Position numbers and translations under genes: made by a program. A DNA stretch of 64,000 nt, taken from positions 15,810,001-15,874,000 of the forward strand of contig NC_068569.1 of the NCBI RefSeq assembly GCF_025698545.1. Reading direction: 5' to 3'. This stretch comes from Gossypium raimondii (taxonomy: Eukaryota > Streptophyta > Magnoliopsida > Malvales > Malvaceae). Each line of letters opens with the position of its first letter. Positions within the stretch are counted from its first letter, which is position 1. Shown piece by piece: positions 52,440 through 64,000 of the stretch. The notes beneath the pieces are model-generated. The model saw only the letters and a list, made by a program, of their open reading frames with translations. It did not search any database and was not told the origin of the DNA.

Positions 52440-53832
52440 TAACGTTACCTTACTTTTTGAGGATTAGCCAGTAGTGGGGCATTGGATTTGGAGGTATATT
52501 TGCATTTCTAGGAAACGTGTGCCGCTCGGATCTAAAGCTTCGATTTTTGTGTGGTTAACCTTTTGAAGGCGTTTTCATTATTATTAGGGTTAAATATCAA
52601 TTTGGCCCTACAACTGTAGTTCGGCTTATTTTAACATTGTTGTTCAAAAGTATTGTTGAGATAAAAAGCGCTTTTGGAACTATAATATTAAATGGGCAAT
52701 TTTTAAAGTATTGTTGATATAAAAAGCGCTTTTGGACCTATAATGTTAAATGGGTCATTTTTTAAGTTAGAAGTACTTTTAAAAATTATTTTTGGACCTT
52801 CTAATTTTTTTGGCAAAATACTTTTAACAACAAATGATAATTTTAACCTTTATAAAATATTTTATATAATATTTATAATTATTTTGTCATTGAAATTTAT
52901 TTCAAATATATAATATTATATTTTAATATTTAAAATATAATTTATACATTCTAATTAAAATTTTATAAATAATTATATTAATTATTTAAAAATATTTAAA
53001 ATTTATATTTTATATATTAAAATATTAACAATAAATTATAATAAATTATTTTTATATTCTTACTAAAATATCATAATATTAATTAATTTGAATATTATTT
53101 AAATACATATTTATTATTTTATAACACCATATCTAAAATAGATATTTTATTTCTCAAAAGTACTTTTGACAACAATACTAAACATCTAAATATTAAACCA
53201 AACTTTTCAAAAATATTTCTCAAAAACAATTTCCACAACATTTTTTTTATCAAAAGTAATGCTAAACTAACTATCTCAATTTCTTTTATCAATTTCGTGC
53301 CTCTACTTTTTTGTATACAATTATCTAAATGCTAACTGTGTATATTCCACGTCATTAATAGTATAAAATTGATTAATTTTTTAAATAAATAAATATATAT
53401 ATAAAGTCTAGAAATTTAATAAAATTTCCAAAAAATATATTAGAAAACTACAAAATTATAAAAATAATCCAATTTTAAAATAAATTATATTTATAAATTC
53501 TAAAATTTTCTATAAAATAAAACATATAAAATCACGTAAAATTTTCCATTTATGTCAAAGATTAAATTATATACAATTGAAGCTAAGAAAATAAATGATG
53601 AGATTTAAAAAATTACACTTAAATATCATTTGGGATTCTAGCTAACAGATGTTGAGTAACACAGTGAATCCACTTTGTTTCTACAACCTTCCTCTTTGTT
53701 CAAAAGCACACTCCATGGTCAGGAATGGCCAATTAACTTGAAATTTAATGTCAATTTAGATTTTTGTCGAGTGCAATTAGTCGAGTAAATCAATAAGAAG
53801 ATGGAGCTTTAATTCCGCTCTTCCAAGCAAAA
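52440..53832. other. AT-rich intergenic stretch with a short tandem repeat
   Basis: At 52648-52765 a unit of about 73 bases occurs twice (AGTATTGTTGAGATAAAAAG, GCGCTTTTGGA, then TATAATATTAAATGGG). Similar words appear inverted near 53150-53270 (CAAAAGTACTTTTGACAACA), so 52590-53275 may be an old fold-back element. No gene is supported. Confidence 0.4.
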
Positions 53833-54141
53833 CTATAATCTATTACATGCCATTGTTTTATTTCTTAACAGTAACAAATAGAAAAGCTGACGACTCAAGA
53901 AAGTGAAAAACGGGGAGCCAAATATGAAAAAAGTCGAGAAATGAAAGGGAGTAGAGAAGCCAAGCAATGCGAAGAGAAATTCCAAAACCCACCTCGGGTT
54001 CCTTTGATTTTTGAGGCTCAGAGCACCGTTCTCTAAATTCGAACAGTCAAAAGCTCCCTTGAGCCAAGGAGAGGCCAAATATGATTTTATAGTCCGATCC
54101 GACGTTGGAGGTGGCAGATCGAAGGCTTCTCTTGTGTTCAA
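53833..54141 (-). other. Unclassified minus-strand frame, exon-like
   Basis: The frame covers 102 codons. Its first 50 residues or so (DLPPPTSDRTIKSYLASPWL) look more protein-like than the hydrophobic rest, and a GT donor follows AACCCGAG at about 53993. No matching downstream exon or domain was found. It may be the first exon of a lost gene, or chance. Confidence 0.2.
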
Positions 54142-54435
54142 GCTATTGGAGTTATATTGACTTTGGAAGTGTTCTCTTCAAAAACTAAACTAAAACAAAC
54201 AGAAAAAGGAGGAGGACAGCTCTCATTTGGTGGTGGCATTGGCCAAAGAAAGGTCGCTGGGCAAGGAGGAAGAAGCGGCGGCAACTATGTCTCTTGGAGG
54301 GATTGCTCTTTTGTTTAAAAGAAGGTTTTGGCCTTTTATCGACCTCGAAAAAAAGACTTTATTACTAAAAAAATGTCCTTTTTTTTTTAATCTTTGCATA
54401 ATTATGAGAATCCGCCAAAAAATACTTCTAACTGG

Positions 54436-55062
54436 TAGGAGTGTGCAAAATTCGGGTAAAACCGAAAAAATTCGGTTAACCGACCGAATTCGGTTAATCG
54501 GTCAGTTAACCGAATTTTTTCGATCGGGGGTCGGTTAATTATTTTTTGATTTTTCGGTTAACGGTTAATTCGGTTCGAAACCGGTCGGTTAACCGAATTT
54601 TTTCGGTTAACCAAAAAAATTAATAAATAAAATTATAATATATAAATAGAACCACTATTCACCTAAACCTAATCTAAACTCAAGTTTTCAACCCAACCCA
54701 ATTACCCAACCCAACCCAATCATAAAATTAAATTACAAATAATTTAATAAATAAAAATAAAATTTTAAAACTAAGACTAAAACTAAAGTTTAAAAGTCTA
54801 AAAATAATTTAATTATGTAGTGATTCAATTTGGTTAATTCGGGTAATTTGGGTAATTCGGTTAATTCGGTTAATTTTTAACCAAAAATAAAAAATATATA
54901 ATTTTCGGTTAATTCGGTTAACCGACCGAATTAACCGAAAAAAATTCGGTTCGGTTAATTTATTTGAAAAAAAATTCGGTTCGATTAACGGTTAAAGATT
55001 TTGAAAGGTCGGTTAATTCGGTTAATGTTATTTCGGGTCGGTTAACTGAATGAACACCCCTA
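54436..55062. mobile_element. hAT-type MITE
   Basis: The 627-bp element starts TAGGAGTGTGCAAAATTCGG and ends GAATGAACACCCCTA, with matching inverted ends (TAGGAGTG/CACCCCTA). It is flanked by a perfect 8-bp duplication CTAACTGG (54428-54435 and 55063-55070). The arms are packed with TTCGGTTAACCGA palindromes that can fold on themselves. The AT-rich middle has no transposase. The 8-bp duplication and end sequence fit hAT. Confidence 0.85.
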
Positions 55063-55070
55063 CTAACTGG

Positions 55071-57783
55071 AATCGTTTTCTGCCACATCAACACTAAAAA
55101 TAGCAGCACCAATATTTTTTTTTTCGGTGTCATCTATTAATGTAAAAATAAAATTTACAAAACAATTTTTTATATAATCCCCAAGTCTCATTTTTTTATT
55201 TTCTTAAGCGATGTAGTATGTAGGATACGGTTATATATAGACTCATAATTCATTTGCAGCTTCTTCCTAGACAATGTGGGATTGTTTACTCTTTCAACTA
55301 ACAACATAATATTAAAAGCTGCACTTTTTAATATGATCTTTACCACAAATCACCATTCACATTTTTAGCGTTACGTGGTAGAAATCGCTTCCATCTAGAA
55401 GCGTTTTTTGCAAATAACTTGAAAACACTTCCACTTAAAAAATCGGCCTATTCCCATAATTAAAAAAAAAAACGGTTTGATAAATTAAAACAAATTTCGG
55501 CATTTTTTGAGTAGTAAAGTCTCGAAAAAGAAAATAGACAAATTTTAATGTTTAAATTTTTAATGCTGAGAAGTAACAATGCCAGGGCAAAATTTTTTTT
55601 TTTAATGTGAAACTTGCCACATCATTTTTCTGAAATGGCATGGACTGCTTTGTTTAACGAAAAAAAGTAGAGGTACCAAATCAAGAAAAAAAAAGTATTA
55701 TGGTACCACATTGTTCAATGAGATAATTAAAGGGTCAAATTGTTATTTAACCATTATTATTATTATATCTGAACATTAAAATGTTGAGTAGTGATTTTAA
55801 AAAATTATATACGTTTCTTTTAATATTTCAATATATTTTTGTAAGTCATTTGTACACCCTTAAATTTAAAAATTTTATTAGTACCAAATATTTTTTTATA
55901 AATGAAGTAGTAAAGTACTCATATAAAATAATAAAAATACATTTATATTAATATACATTACTTTATCAAGATTAATTTTAAGTAATTTCACTAACCGAAT
56001 TGGTGTCAAGTTAATTAATGACATCAACTCAATTAATTACGTTATGTATAGTATAAATGATTATTACTGTCATCATCATCATCATCATTGTTGTTGTTGC
56101 TATTGGGTAGGCATTTACCCAAGATACTTGATATTGAATTCTTATGCTACAATTGATATGAGTATTATATTTTACACATGTTTTAACATTAGTTAGTAAT
56201 AAATTAATTTAATTGGTAATATTTAGTCACTCCATACCACACTTTTAATAAAGAGATGTTATTTTTATAAAAGTTTTTACTTATTTTCTAATTTTAAGTT
56301 TTATTTTGTGCTAACTATTTTATGTTTAGGTGAATATTTGGTACATCGACAATATAATGCTTTTATTCTACAAGCAACTTTTAAAATTTTAACGTATATA
56401 TCTTTTTTTAATATTTTACTATACAACTATATGACACTTGCAACCCTTAATCTTGTTTGTGGAATAAATTTTTTTATCGATATTTTCCTTTTTATTTATT
56501 GTCTAACTATTTTTTATGCTAAATATGTATCGCACTAGAAACCAAACGAGACATTAAAACATACATGCAAAATTTAAGCTCCTATTAAACTTATTCTATA
56601 CTATTATTTAAAATTTTGATAGAATTTTTAAACTAATAAATATTACTTTTAAAGTATTTTTATTTGTGATAATTTTAAATAAAACTAAAAGTTCCATAAT
56701 ATGAAAAATTTAACCTAAGTGATTATAAATTTAAATCTTTAATTTTATTATTTTAAGTAAAGATTTATTTAAAATTTAGATTAGCTTCCTTTTCCATCCA
56801 ATACCATCATTTCATCTAGTAATAGTTTATTGTAATCGCAAAGCCTTGACACTGAACCAAAATACACCAAGCAGAATTGTGAAAAGAATATTTGTTTTAT
56901 ATATATAAACTGAAATGCGGTAAAGTCATTTATATAACCAAAATACGCATTTTTATGTTTTAGGATTTGGATTATTTCCTTCAATTGTCAGATCATGCAT
57001 CAAGAAATTATTTCAGATCTGAAGGACACTATTAAGCACCGACACTTTGTTTTGGAAGACAATAAATTCGGCAGATGTTCAGTTCATAAACATATTTAAT
57101 GAGTAGCATCCTCAGTAGGTTGAAACAGCATCCATTTTTTTACAGCTACAGTTCATACTTTAATGGTGGAAAACTTCATCCCAAAGACTTAAAAGATAAT
57201 GCTATGTCCTCCCAACATGAAGTGGTATGAGAGGTTGAAACAGCATCCTTTTTTATTACAGCAACAGGGACCGTAAGCTCCACTTATAAGCTCCTCCTGC
57301 TTGCAGATATCTCCTTTCTGTTAGAATTCTCTTTCCCTACACTGATGCTCTGCACATTTCAACACCATGACATCTATGAGAAAATCTGTTTCTGTGATTC
57401 TTTGTTTATATATATATATATATATATTCAACATGGCAAGCTTAGAACTTTTGGGGTTAAAATGATGGGTTTAGCATTTAGTAACTCTGCAAAAGTAGTG
57501 TGGTAAGATTTTAGAAGAAGTAAATTTTGTAGAATTTTTGAAGCTTCATTTGAGAAAAAGGATTAATGGTTTAGAAGATAAAGGAAATATGAGTTTAATT
57601 CTATATATGAATCTAATTTCTATAGCATTTGGACGAATCTTGTGTTTGTGTAAATTACCAATTACCACAAAAACACAGAAAAAATAAACCCAAGTAGCCA
57701 AGCTCTAACCTTAATTTCAGCGCAATTGGGCAGGATCAAAATCATATAAGAAAAAATGAGAAAGGAAAGAAGAAGAGAGTGAC
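55071..57783. other. AT-rich intergenic stretch
   Basis: No gene is supported. It contains a (CAT)n-(TTG)n run at 56072-56099, an AT run at 57411-57428, and a near-duplicate word pair (GGTTGAAACAGCATCC at 57118 and 57234). The terminal exon of the DUF1195-like gene should lie in the right part, about 57000-57750, but could not be placed. Confidence 0.45.
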
Positions 57784-58347
57784 CTTTGATCGAAGAGAGG
57801 GCGAATCAAGATTTAGGGAGCGCATAGATAATTTAGCAATCTCTGACATAGCTGTATCTCGAACTCCAGGAACATCACTCGATAGATATTCATAAGCAGC
57901 CTCGAATGCTTCAAGCCAAAACCTCGGCAATCGAACGCTTGCGCTGTGCGTATAAACATCCCACATCTTCCTTACCACCTTCTCTCTTTCTTCCAATTCC
58001 TATTTTCCAAAACCAAATTGTTCAATCCAAAACCAAAGAAAATCAAACCAAATTACAGGGAGGAAAGATTGGGTGCTTACGAGAACGTCAAGATCATCAT
58101 AGACAGAGAAATCGATGTCATCGGAAAATGCAGTAAGATGACCAGAAGACCATTTGAGAGAAACAGAGCCAGTAAACATGGACCAGAAAGCAAGCAGGAG
58201 AATTGCAGCCAAGACCCAGAATTTGTACCCACTTTTACCCAAGAATCCAGCAGTTACGGAGCTATCTTTCTTCACAACACTCGGCGTTGCTAGTTGCTGT
58301 GAAGTGATTGGTATTGGCGGTGTTGTGGGTGAATCTTGCTCCTTCAT
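57784..58347 (-). CDS. DUF1195-like single-pass membrane protein, 3' end unresolved
   Basis: Function unknown. Exon 1 (58347-58081) and exon 2 (57999-57784) join in frame to 161 residues. Residues 1-40 are Pro/Ser/Thr-rich. Residues 43-64 (FWVLAAILLLAFWSMFTGSV) form one membrane helix. The rest is a conserved-looking soluble part (REKVVRKMWDVYTHSASVRL, PRFWLEAFEAAYEYL, VRDTAMSEIAKLS). Exon 2 ends at a GT donor after RSK, so at least one short final exon is missing from this model. The DUF1195 label comes from recalled resemblance to Arabidopsis members. The start is the first ATG, before a typical MKEQ N-terminus. Confidence 0.75.
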
Positions 58348-58457
58348 TTTCAGTTCTCAAACACAGCTTTCAAGGGCGTCCCCTGTTTTGGCTAAAATGT
58401 AAAAAGCAGTGAAGTAGAAGAGAGTAAAGAGAAGCAGTCGCTTTTTGGCCCCAAAAG

Positions 58458-58475
58458 AGGGAGAGAGAGAGAGAG
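58458..58475. repeat. (GA)n tract in the leader of the DUF1195-like gene
   Basis: A GAGAGA run about 110 bases before the start codon, reading CTCTCT on the gene strand, as is common in plant leaders. Confidence 0.7.
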
Positions 58476-58499
58476 AAGCAATCGCTACTGTTAGGTCGG

Positions 58500-60442
58500 T
58501 GAAGTGTCGAAGTAGTGGGTCGAAGTAGGCCGTTACTCCTTGTATCTTTACAGAAAATGAAATTTAGTTTAAAGTTAAATAATAAATTCTCATGTTATTA
58601 AATTTAAAAATCATAATTAATATGGTTCATATTTTAGCTTAATATAATTTAATAATCAATTGAGTTATCACTAAAATGGTATCCAATTGAACTATTAATT
58701 GAATATAAATAATCAAATTATCTAAAATTAACATTTTATAAGTTCCCAATTATTACGTCACAAGTTAAGATTGTGTGAAAAATGGTAAACTCTCTTTACA
58801 ATGTTTTAAAAATTAAAAATCATAAAATTGCAAAAAATATATTTTCTTTTTGAAAAAAAAGATTAAAGGTCCAATTTATTTTTAAAATTTTTCTATAATA
58901 TTCTCAAACATTTTAATATTTTAATAGTTTTAAAATAATTTTCATAATTATATATAAATTATAAATTTGTATAATTTTATAATTTTCCTATTGTATGCAA
59001 TATAGCGACCATAACGACCATTCGGGGCTTACATGGAAATTGATTTTTCAATGACTTAATTGATTGTTTATATTCATTAAAGGTTCAATTGATTATTAGA
59101 TTGTTTTATAGGACCTTTTCATTATATTAAGCGTAACATTTTCTATTAAAATTTTCATCAATCATATGTAAAAATAATTTAGTTAATACACAAAATTAAC
59201 AAATTCTAAAAATAATAATATTAATAAAAATAAAAAGCTTCATTTTTTACATTTTAAATGTAAAAATTAAACCTCAAAATTTCTCCAATTACAGGGACTG
59301 ATGATGGATTTTAACCCTTGTAGCAATTAACATAAAATTTGATGAGGCAACGCAAGCCTTTTGAAAATTTGTTTTTATTAGGTTAATGGGATTATACGTT
59401 TTCTACCCTAATTCAGAAACTGATGAAAATATCCTTCAAAACTATCACAACGTAAAATTGGGTTATAAATTGATCAGTAGCCATTTTGATTTTGGCGATC
59501 TAAAACCATTCTTTGTTATGTTACTATGTGAGAGGCAAAGACGGCAAGGGTAATGTTGAAGAACATTACATCGTGCTTTTTGTTTCTCCTACACGAACCA
59601 ACCTCGTGAATCATGTCTGGGTTTTCTAAACTGATCTTTAGACAACCTTAAAAAAGTAGCGTAAAAGGTATCTTTTTTTAAAGTTGAAAAGTAATGATTT
59701 TTTTAATATAAAAAAGTAATAATTATTAGATTTTGTAAATGGGGTTTATTTGTTTTATTAAAGCACAGCAACCAACAAATACAAAGCAGTTGGGTAGTAA
59801 ACTCCCTTGTCCGGTTGTCCCAACTCCACCGCCATGCATATTAATACGACACGGCAAGAACAAAGGGAAAAAAGGACGGAACTTCCATCTTCAACCCTAA
59901 CTAGACTTTTGTCGGTTTACAAAGGCAACCAATCAAAGAAATGTAAAAGAAAGGCTAAAATCCTTCATTTGTGATATCTCTATCGAATAATTAAATTCCG
60001 ATTTGTTCATAAACTTTTCAATAAAACACAATGGTTAAACTAAAAAAAAAAAAGCAACTAAATTAATCCACAATTGGTCAGAGGCAGAAGGCTGAAAGTT
60101 CGTCATTGACAATCCATGGACCATCAATATCAAAGATCAACTTCCACCTCCCATGCCTAAGTTTAGCCTGCAGTTTTTTCTGTAACCTTCCCTTTCTGAC
60201 TCCATGATTCCATGCATATTTATTAATTTCCCAGAAAACCGTCATCATTGAGCTGAACGAGTAAGCCTGTTTGATGAACTGCAATTGAAAGCAATTTGGT
60301 TGTGTACCTATATCCAAACAACAACGTGTCTCTCTTTCAAAGTTTAACAAATTAGCTTTGAAAGAATGAAGTGATTCTCAAAAAAAGAATAATTCCCTAT
60401 GTACATTAGTTGTTGTTCTTTCATCTTTTAACTTCGTCAATG
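58500..60442. other. Intergenic stretch with one orphan exon-like frame
   Basis: Mostly AT-rich with no gene. On the minus strand, 60284-60078 follows a good acceptor (CAATTGCAG|TTCATC) and reads FIKQAYSFSSMMTVFWEINK, then HGRWKLIFDIDGPW, to a stop. This looks like the last exon of a protein, but upstream exons are not visible between it and the DUF620 stop. Confidence 0.4.
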
Positions 60443-61754
60443 TTATTCTTGCTCCCTCTTGAGATCAGCCGGAGGCAGAAAAGTCTCAGTGCATAACCCA
60501 CAAATGTTGAAATCAACCTCGTCGATCGTCCAAGTTTCTTCGATCTTCCGCTTGTGCTTGTGGGACTTCCCGTACCGGTAAAGCGTCGTAATGGTGTTTC
60601 CGCCATGCGCTATGTTGATCCCATCGACGTATTTGTAATCTTGGATCAGGGATTCCACGCTGGTCTCCCAAAACACGTCGTTTCCAACGGTAGTCTTCAT
60701 CCTTACCAGCTTCTTGTCCTCGAATTTGGTGAGAAGCCCCGTTCTTTGGCTGAAATATCCCCGGACGGTGTGATGGATTATTTCTGCTTGGGATGAACTT
60801 TGAGCCTTGAGGGCCTTTGAATCCGTTTCGAGCATGAGAATGAAACAGTCTTCGTTGTCGATAACCTGCTCTCCTATGCAAACCGCATTTATGAATAAGC
60901 TCGCCGTGCATCTAGGGTCCAATCCCTATACAATCCACAAATTCAACAAATATCTTTCAATTACTTTGCAATTCGTTAAAAAAACAAAGAAACAATCTAA
61001 AAAAATTACCTGGGAGAATCGACGTAGGGGACGAGGGGGCCCTCTATGTGCATGACCAGGTTGTGAAGATGACTGGTTCCAAGCAACCTTACCATCACAC
61101 CCAGCACTAACTTTGAAACCCGACACAACAAGTTCTAAATACCACAAATCTGGGTTCTTCTGCAATAATACGAACCCCCCAAACTCACAATTGACTCTTG
61201 TTTGCACGCTACTATTACCCTGCAGCGTCTCTGAACCCTGCAATTGCACTTGCCCCACTGCATACATGTTTCTAATGGATCTCAATGCCAGATGTCCCCC
61301 CGTAGCGGCTACGAACTGCTGTATTATGTATTTCGCTGTGGAAGCTTCCTGTTCGTACATCAACAAACAATGAAAATTTTCGTTATTCATGTTCATATAT
61401 ACGAGTATTTCAATTTGTGAACATATAAATAAAGAGAAGACATGGAAGAGTTGTTACGATGGAAGAATCTTGGATGGGATTTGAATGCATGTAATTCTCT
61501 AAATCGACACGGAAAGGGACTAGGGGAGTTCCGACAATCTTAAGCAATGTCAAGAACTCGTTGTCGGAACTGGCTTGGAGATAGGAGGAGTTACAGAAAG
61601 CTGATTGAGCTTTCATGAAATTACACAAGTTTTGCCATCGCAAAATCGCGTTGCTGCCCATTTTGGTGTACATTTCTTCGGGTATAGGCACTTCCAAGAC
61701 GGTTTCCAGGCCATCTTGGTTATCAAGGTTAGGGCAAAGCTTCATTAACATCAT
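60443..61754 (-). CDS. DUF620 family protein
   Basis: Plant-specific family of unknown biochemical role. Exons 61754-61458, 61348-61010, 60925-60443 join in frame to 372 residues. Conserved pieces run throughout: KLCPNLDNQDGLETVLEVPI, PEEMYTKMG, RWQNLCNFMKAQ (exon 1); EASTAKYIIQQFVAATGG, GFVLLQKNPDLWYLELVVSG, GPPRPLRRFSQ (exon 2); GLDPRCTASLF, EDCFILMLETD, GYFSQRTGLL, ESLIQDYKYVDGINIAHGG, EETWTIDEVDFNICGL, CTETFLPPADL (exon 3). It has no signal peptide or membrane helix. The start was taken at the first Met of MMLMKLCPN, where family members begin. A longer in-frame reading upstream would add a CT-repeat-coded stretch and is less likely. Confidence 0.92.
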
Positions 61755-61787
61755 TCTTAAAATCAACTCGCATAGGCTCCAAGAAAA

Positions 61788-61803
61788 AAGAGAGAGAGAG
61801 AGA
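61788..61803. repeat. (GA)n tract in the leader of the DUF620 gene
   Basis: GAGAGAGAGAG on the plus strand, a CT repeat in the leader about 40 bases before the start codon. Confidence 0.7.
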
Positions 61804-61839
61804 GGAAAGATGTGAAGCAACCTTTGCAAGAGAAATGAG

Positions 61840-62870
61840 ATAGGTTACGAGATTCTATGATTCTGGGAAGATTTTTAAACGGGAATTCCGGTTTACTTAG
61901 GACATTGGCATGACTTAATATATTAAGTTTAAGGCTTTCTTGTTTATTATTTTTTGGTATTTGTTAAAATTTTGTTTTAGTTTAGTTATTGTTTTTACTT
62001 TTAATTAAAATAAATAAAAAATGAAAAGAACTCGAGCCTTGTACTTATCCATAATTAACAAATCATGGATACACATAAACGGATGCTAAATGCTAACCTA
62101 TGAATCATAACTAATGATTACTTTGAGCTTAGCTTATAACTTACATAACAAAACTACAAAAGTAGAAATCAAATCACCCAAATAAGTTAAACTATTTTCC
62201 ATAGATAGGAAGAACAGATTTCATTATATTAAGACGATTTTTCTTCTTTTCCTTTTAGTTCTTTGCCATGGATTGTGCATCATTTGCCACTCAAATTCAC
62301 TTAGCTCTCAATCATTTTATGGAATTTTAAACTGAAAAATGATTGAGGACCCAATTGACAATTAATTAAAAGGTTTAATGGTTATTTAACCATTAGTTTT
62401 TATGAGATAGTAAAACAATATGATGATATTCACTTAGTTTTCATAATTTTAATTAATAAACAAATATGTCTTAATTTAGTAAATTAATATTGATTAATTA
62501 AGTTAATTAATCTTAGTATAAATATCAAGCAGTGGAGAGAGAAAGATGAAGTCTTCATCTTCTCCAAGTAGGAAGAAAAAGAAAGAATTTTTCCTTTTCG
62601 CTTCCTTTACTAATTGATCCCAAATCTCCAAGGTATTTAAGTGTTTTCTTTGAAATTTTTATAGTTTTGTGATCTAATAAACTTGATTAAGTTAGCCCAA
62701 GTATTTGATTTTTAAATTATTAAGTTAAATGCAAGTTGTCATTAATGGATATTTGAAGAAATTGAGCTTGATTGGATGAGAAGTATGAATTTTGATATTG
62801 TTAGGACTAAGTTAGAAGGTAGTGAAAAGTGACGGAATTGAGTAAGAATTTAACTAAGCTTGATAGTTAA
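61840..62870. other. AT-rich intergenic stretch
   Basis: Contains the DUF620 promoter region. No other gene is supportable. Confidence 0.5.
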
Positions 62871-62879
62871 TTTTGTGAC

Positions 62880-63320
62880 ATTGAGTGATGCGAATGCATA
62901 CTCAGTGGTGTCTCGATCATGGTAGCAATTTGTTTGAACAGCCTACTAGGGGTCTCGGCCAACCCCATCGGCAGCACCATGCTAGGCGTGCGAATGCCTA
63001 GCCGAGAGATATATATGTTGTACCCCCTGCAGCTGGTTGTACGAACGATTGGCCTAGGCAGGCACCTGTCGATCAGGAAAAAAAAAGGAGGTTGGGCATA
63101 GGGCCAACTGTTCAAACGGCCAACCCTACCCCAGCCACAACACCGGCGGCCTCGCAAGGAGGCGCCAAGTTGACCAGGCCCATTCGAGAAAAAACAGCGA
63201 CAGTTCGGGGTGCCAAAGGGAAGTTGCACCAACAATGACATCACCGGGCATGGCGACTGTGACTGTGGTGATCCGACAGTCAGCAGATGGTCGAGGACGA
63301 TGGTTCTTTGGCGGTAATGC
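62880..63320. other. GC-richer block of unknown origin
   Basis: Clearly higher GC than either flank, with open frames on both strands (62867-63370 minus, 62919-63101 plus) that match no family I recognise. It probably belongs to a repeat, perhaps with the LTR-like block to its right. Confidence 0.3.
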
Positions 63321-63339
63321 AGTAGAAAAATTATACTCT

Positions 63340-63968
63340 TGGTGGACTCTTCCGGATAACTTGATTTCAAATTAAATTTTCCAAAAATTATACTATTTTA
63401 ATAAATTTAATTTAATATTTATCTTGATTAGTATTTTATACATTTAATATTAATATGAGATATTAAATTTGATTTAATATTTATCTTAATAGTATTTTAT
63501 TAATTTAAAATTAATGTGAGTAATTTCAATCTTAGTTGAACTTTCTCTAACCTCTTCCTATACAAAGAGAGCCTAGGTCATTATTTTCACACACTTGAAT
63601 TCAGAAAAAATTGTAGAGAAGAAAATCTCATAATAAATTATTCCAGAATAGTTTTAGAGATATATTTTGTTATTTACAACTTTACCCTAGAAGTTTAAAG
63701 AAACTGTGAAATAGCCTTACTAGTAATTTTGTGAAAAAAATTTATGATTCGAAGTTAGCCCACACTCAGCAGACATGATCTTGAGAATAGCAGAGAATAT
63801 CACTCGGTCGAAGCGTTCATCCTAGACAAATAAAAAATGTACGGATTTTAATTTAGTGTTTATTACTTTAGATAACACAATCAATTTATTGTCCTGAAAA
63901 AAATTAAAACTCTGATTTTCCCTTAAACCTATTTTCCATTGCGTTTTCCAAATCCTATCTTCCAACAT
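63340..63968 (+). mobile_element. Possible copia-type LTR or solo LTR
   Basis: An AT-rich region, then a TATA-like CCTATACAAAG (63557), then a leader-like stretch ending in CTTCCAACA, resembles the U3-R-U5 layout of plant copia LTRs. The 5' end and a target duplication were not found, and no primer-binding site follows the CA end. This is a weak call. Confidence 0.3.
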
Positions 63969-64000
63969 AAGATGCTTCAATGTATCAAGAATGTAATTTG

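Noticed and set aside
56308..56538. Phe/Ile-rich 76-codon frame
   Set aside because: AT-rich composition only, with no start context, introns or family match.

Overview
The window is plant nuclear DNA from a dicot: AT-rich, with intron-containing genes, GT-AG splice sites, plant-only protein families (RBOH, GH17 with an X8 tail, DUF620, a DUF1195-like protein), nested transposons and a plastid-derived insert. The repeat families and gene matches fit a mallow-family genome such as cotton (Gossypium). That assignment rests on recalled sequence resemblance, not on a search.

Genes, left to right. An NADPH oxidase (RBOH) enters from the left edge and ends at 3296 (+). A SEC14/CRAL-TRIO lipid-transfer protein lies at 6845-8351 (-). 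A decayed DUF4378-family (TRM/LONGIFOLIA-like) gene lies at 16138-20513 (+). A complete GH17 beta-1,3-glucanase with an X8/CBM43 domain lies at 29412-31415 (+). A broken cytosolic glucose-6-phosphate isomerase (PGI) tract occupies about 44.9-50.8 kb (+). A complete dUTPase lies at 51415-52305 (-), a DUF1195-like membrane protein at 57784-58347 (-), and a complete DUF620 protein at 60443-61754 (-). Exon joins were worked out by hand, and each join given keeps the reading frame.

Mobile DNA. The largest element is a 10.7-kb Ty3/gypsy retrotransposon at 32794-43520. It is inserted in minus orientation with two LTRs of about 2.4 kb and a 5-bp target duplication (TAAAG). It keeps a damaged gag and the end of integrase, has lost most of pol, and carries a long tandem-repeat tract next to its polypurine tract, as in the Tat lineage. 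Smaller elements are a Mutator-type long-inverted-repeat MITE with a perfect 9-bp duplication (4070-4939), a hAT-type MITE with a perfect 8-bp duplication (54436-55062), a GC-rich hAT-like element built of two related units (45836-46544), and a family of CpG-rich inverted-repeat elements (22.4-23.6 kb). A LINE fragment sits inside a PGI pseudogene intron.

Other points. A 0.2-kb nuclear copy of plastid psbD/psbC lies at 10434-10640. A tRNA-like Pol III-type unit with an odd anticodon arm lies at 11144-11221 (-), downstream of a candidate noncoding transcription unit. A decayed tRNA-Glu lies at 45711-45781. The long stretches at 14.1-16.1, 23.6-29.1, 43.5-44.9 and 55.1-57.7 kb are AT-rich, with no gene that can be supported. 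No operon-like or clearly new multi-gene system is visible. The protein genes are unrelated single-copy loci, and the less ordinary signals are in the RNA-like unit, the pseudogenes and the repeats.
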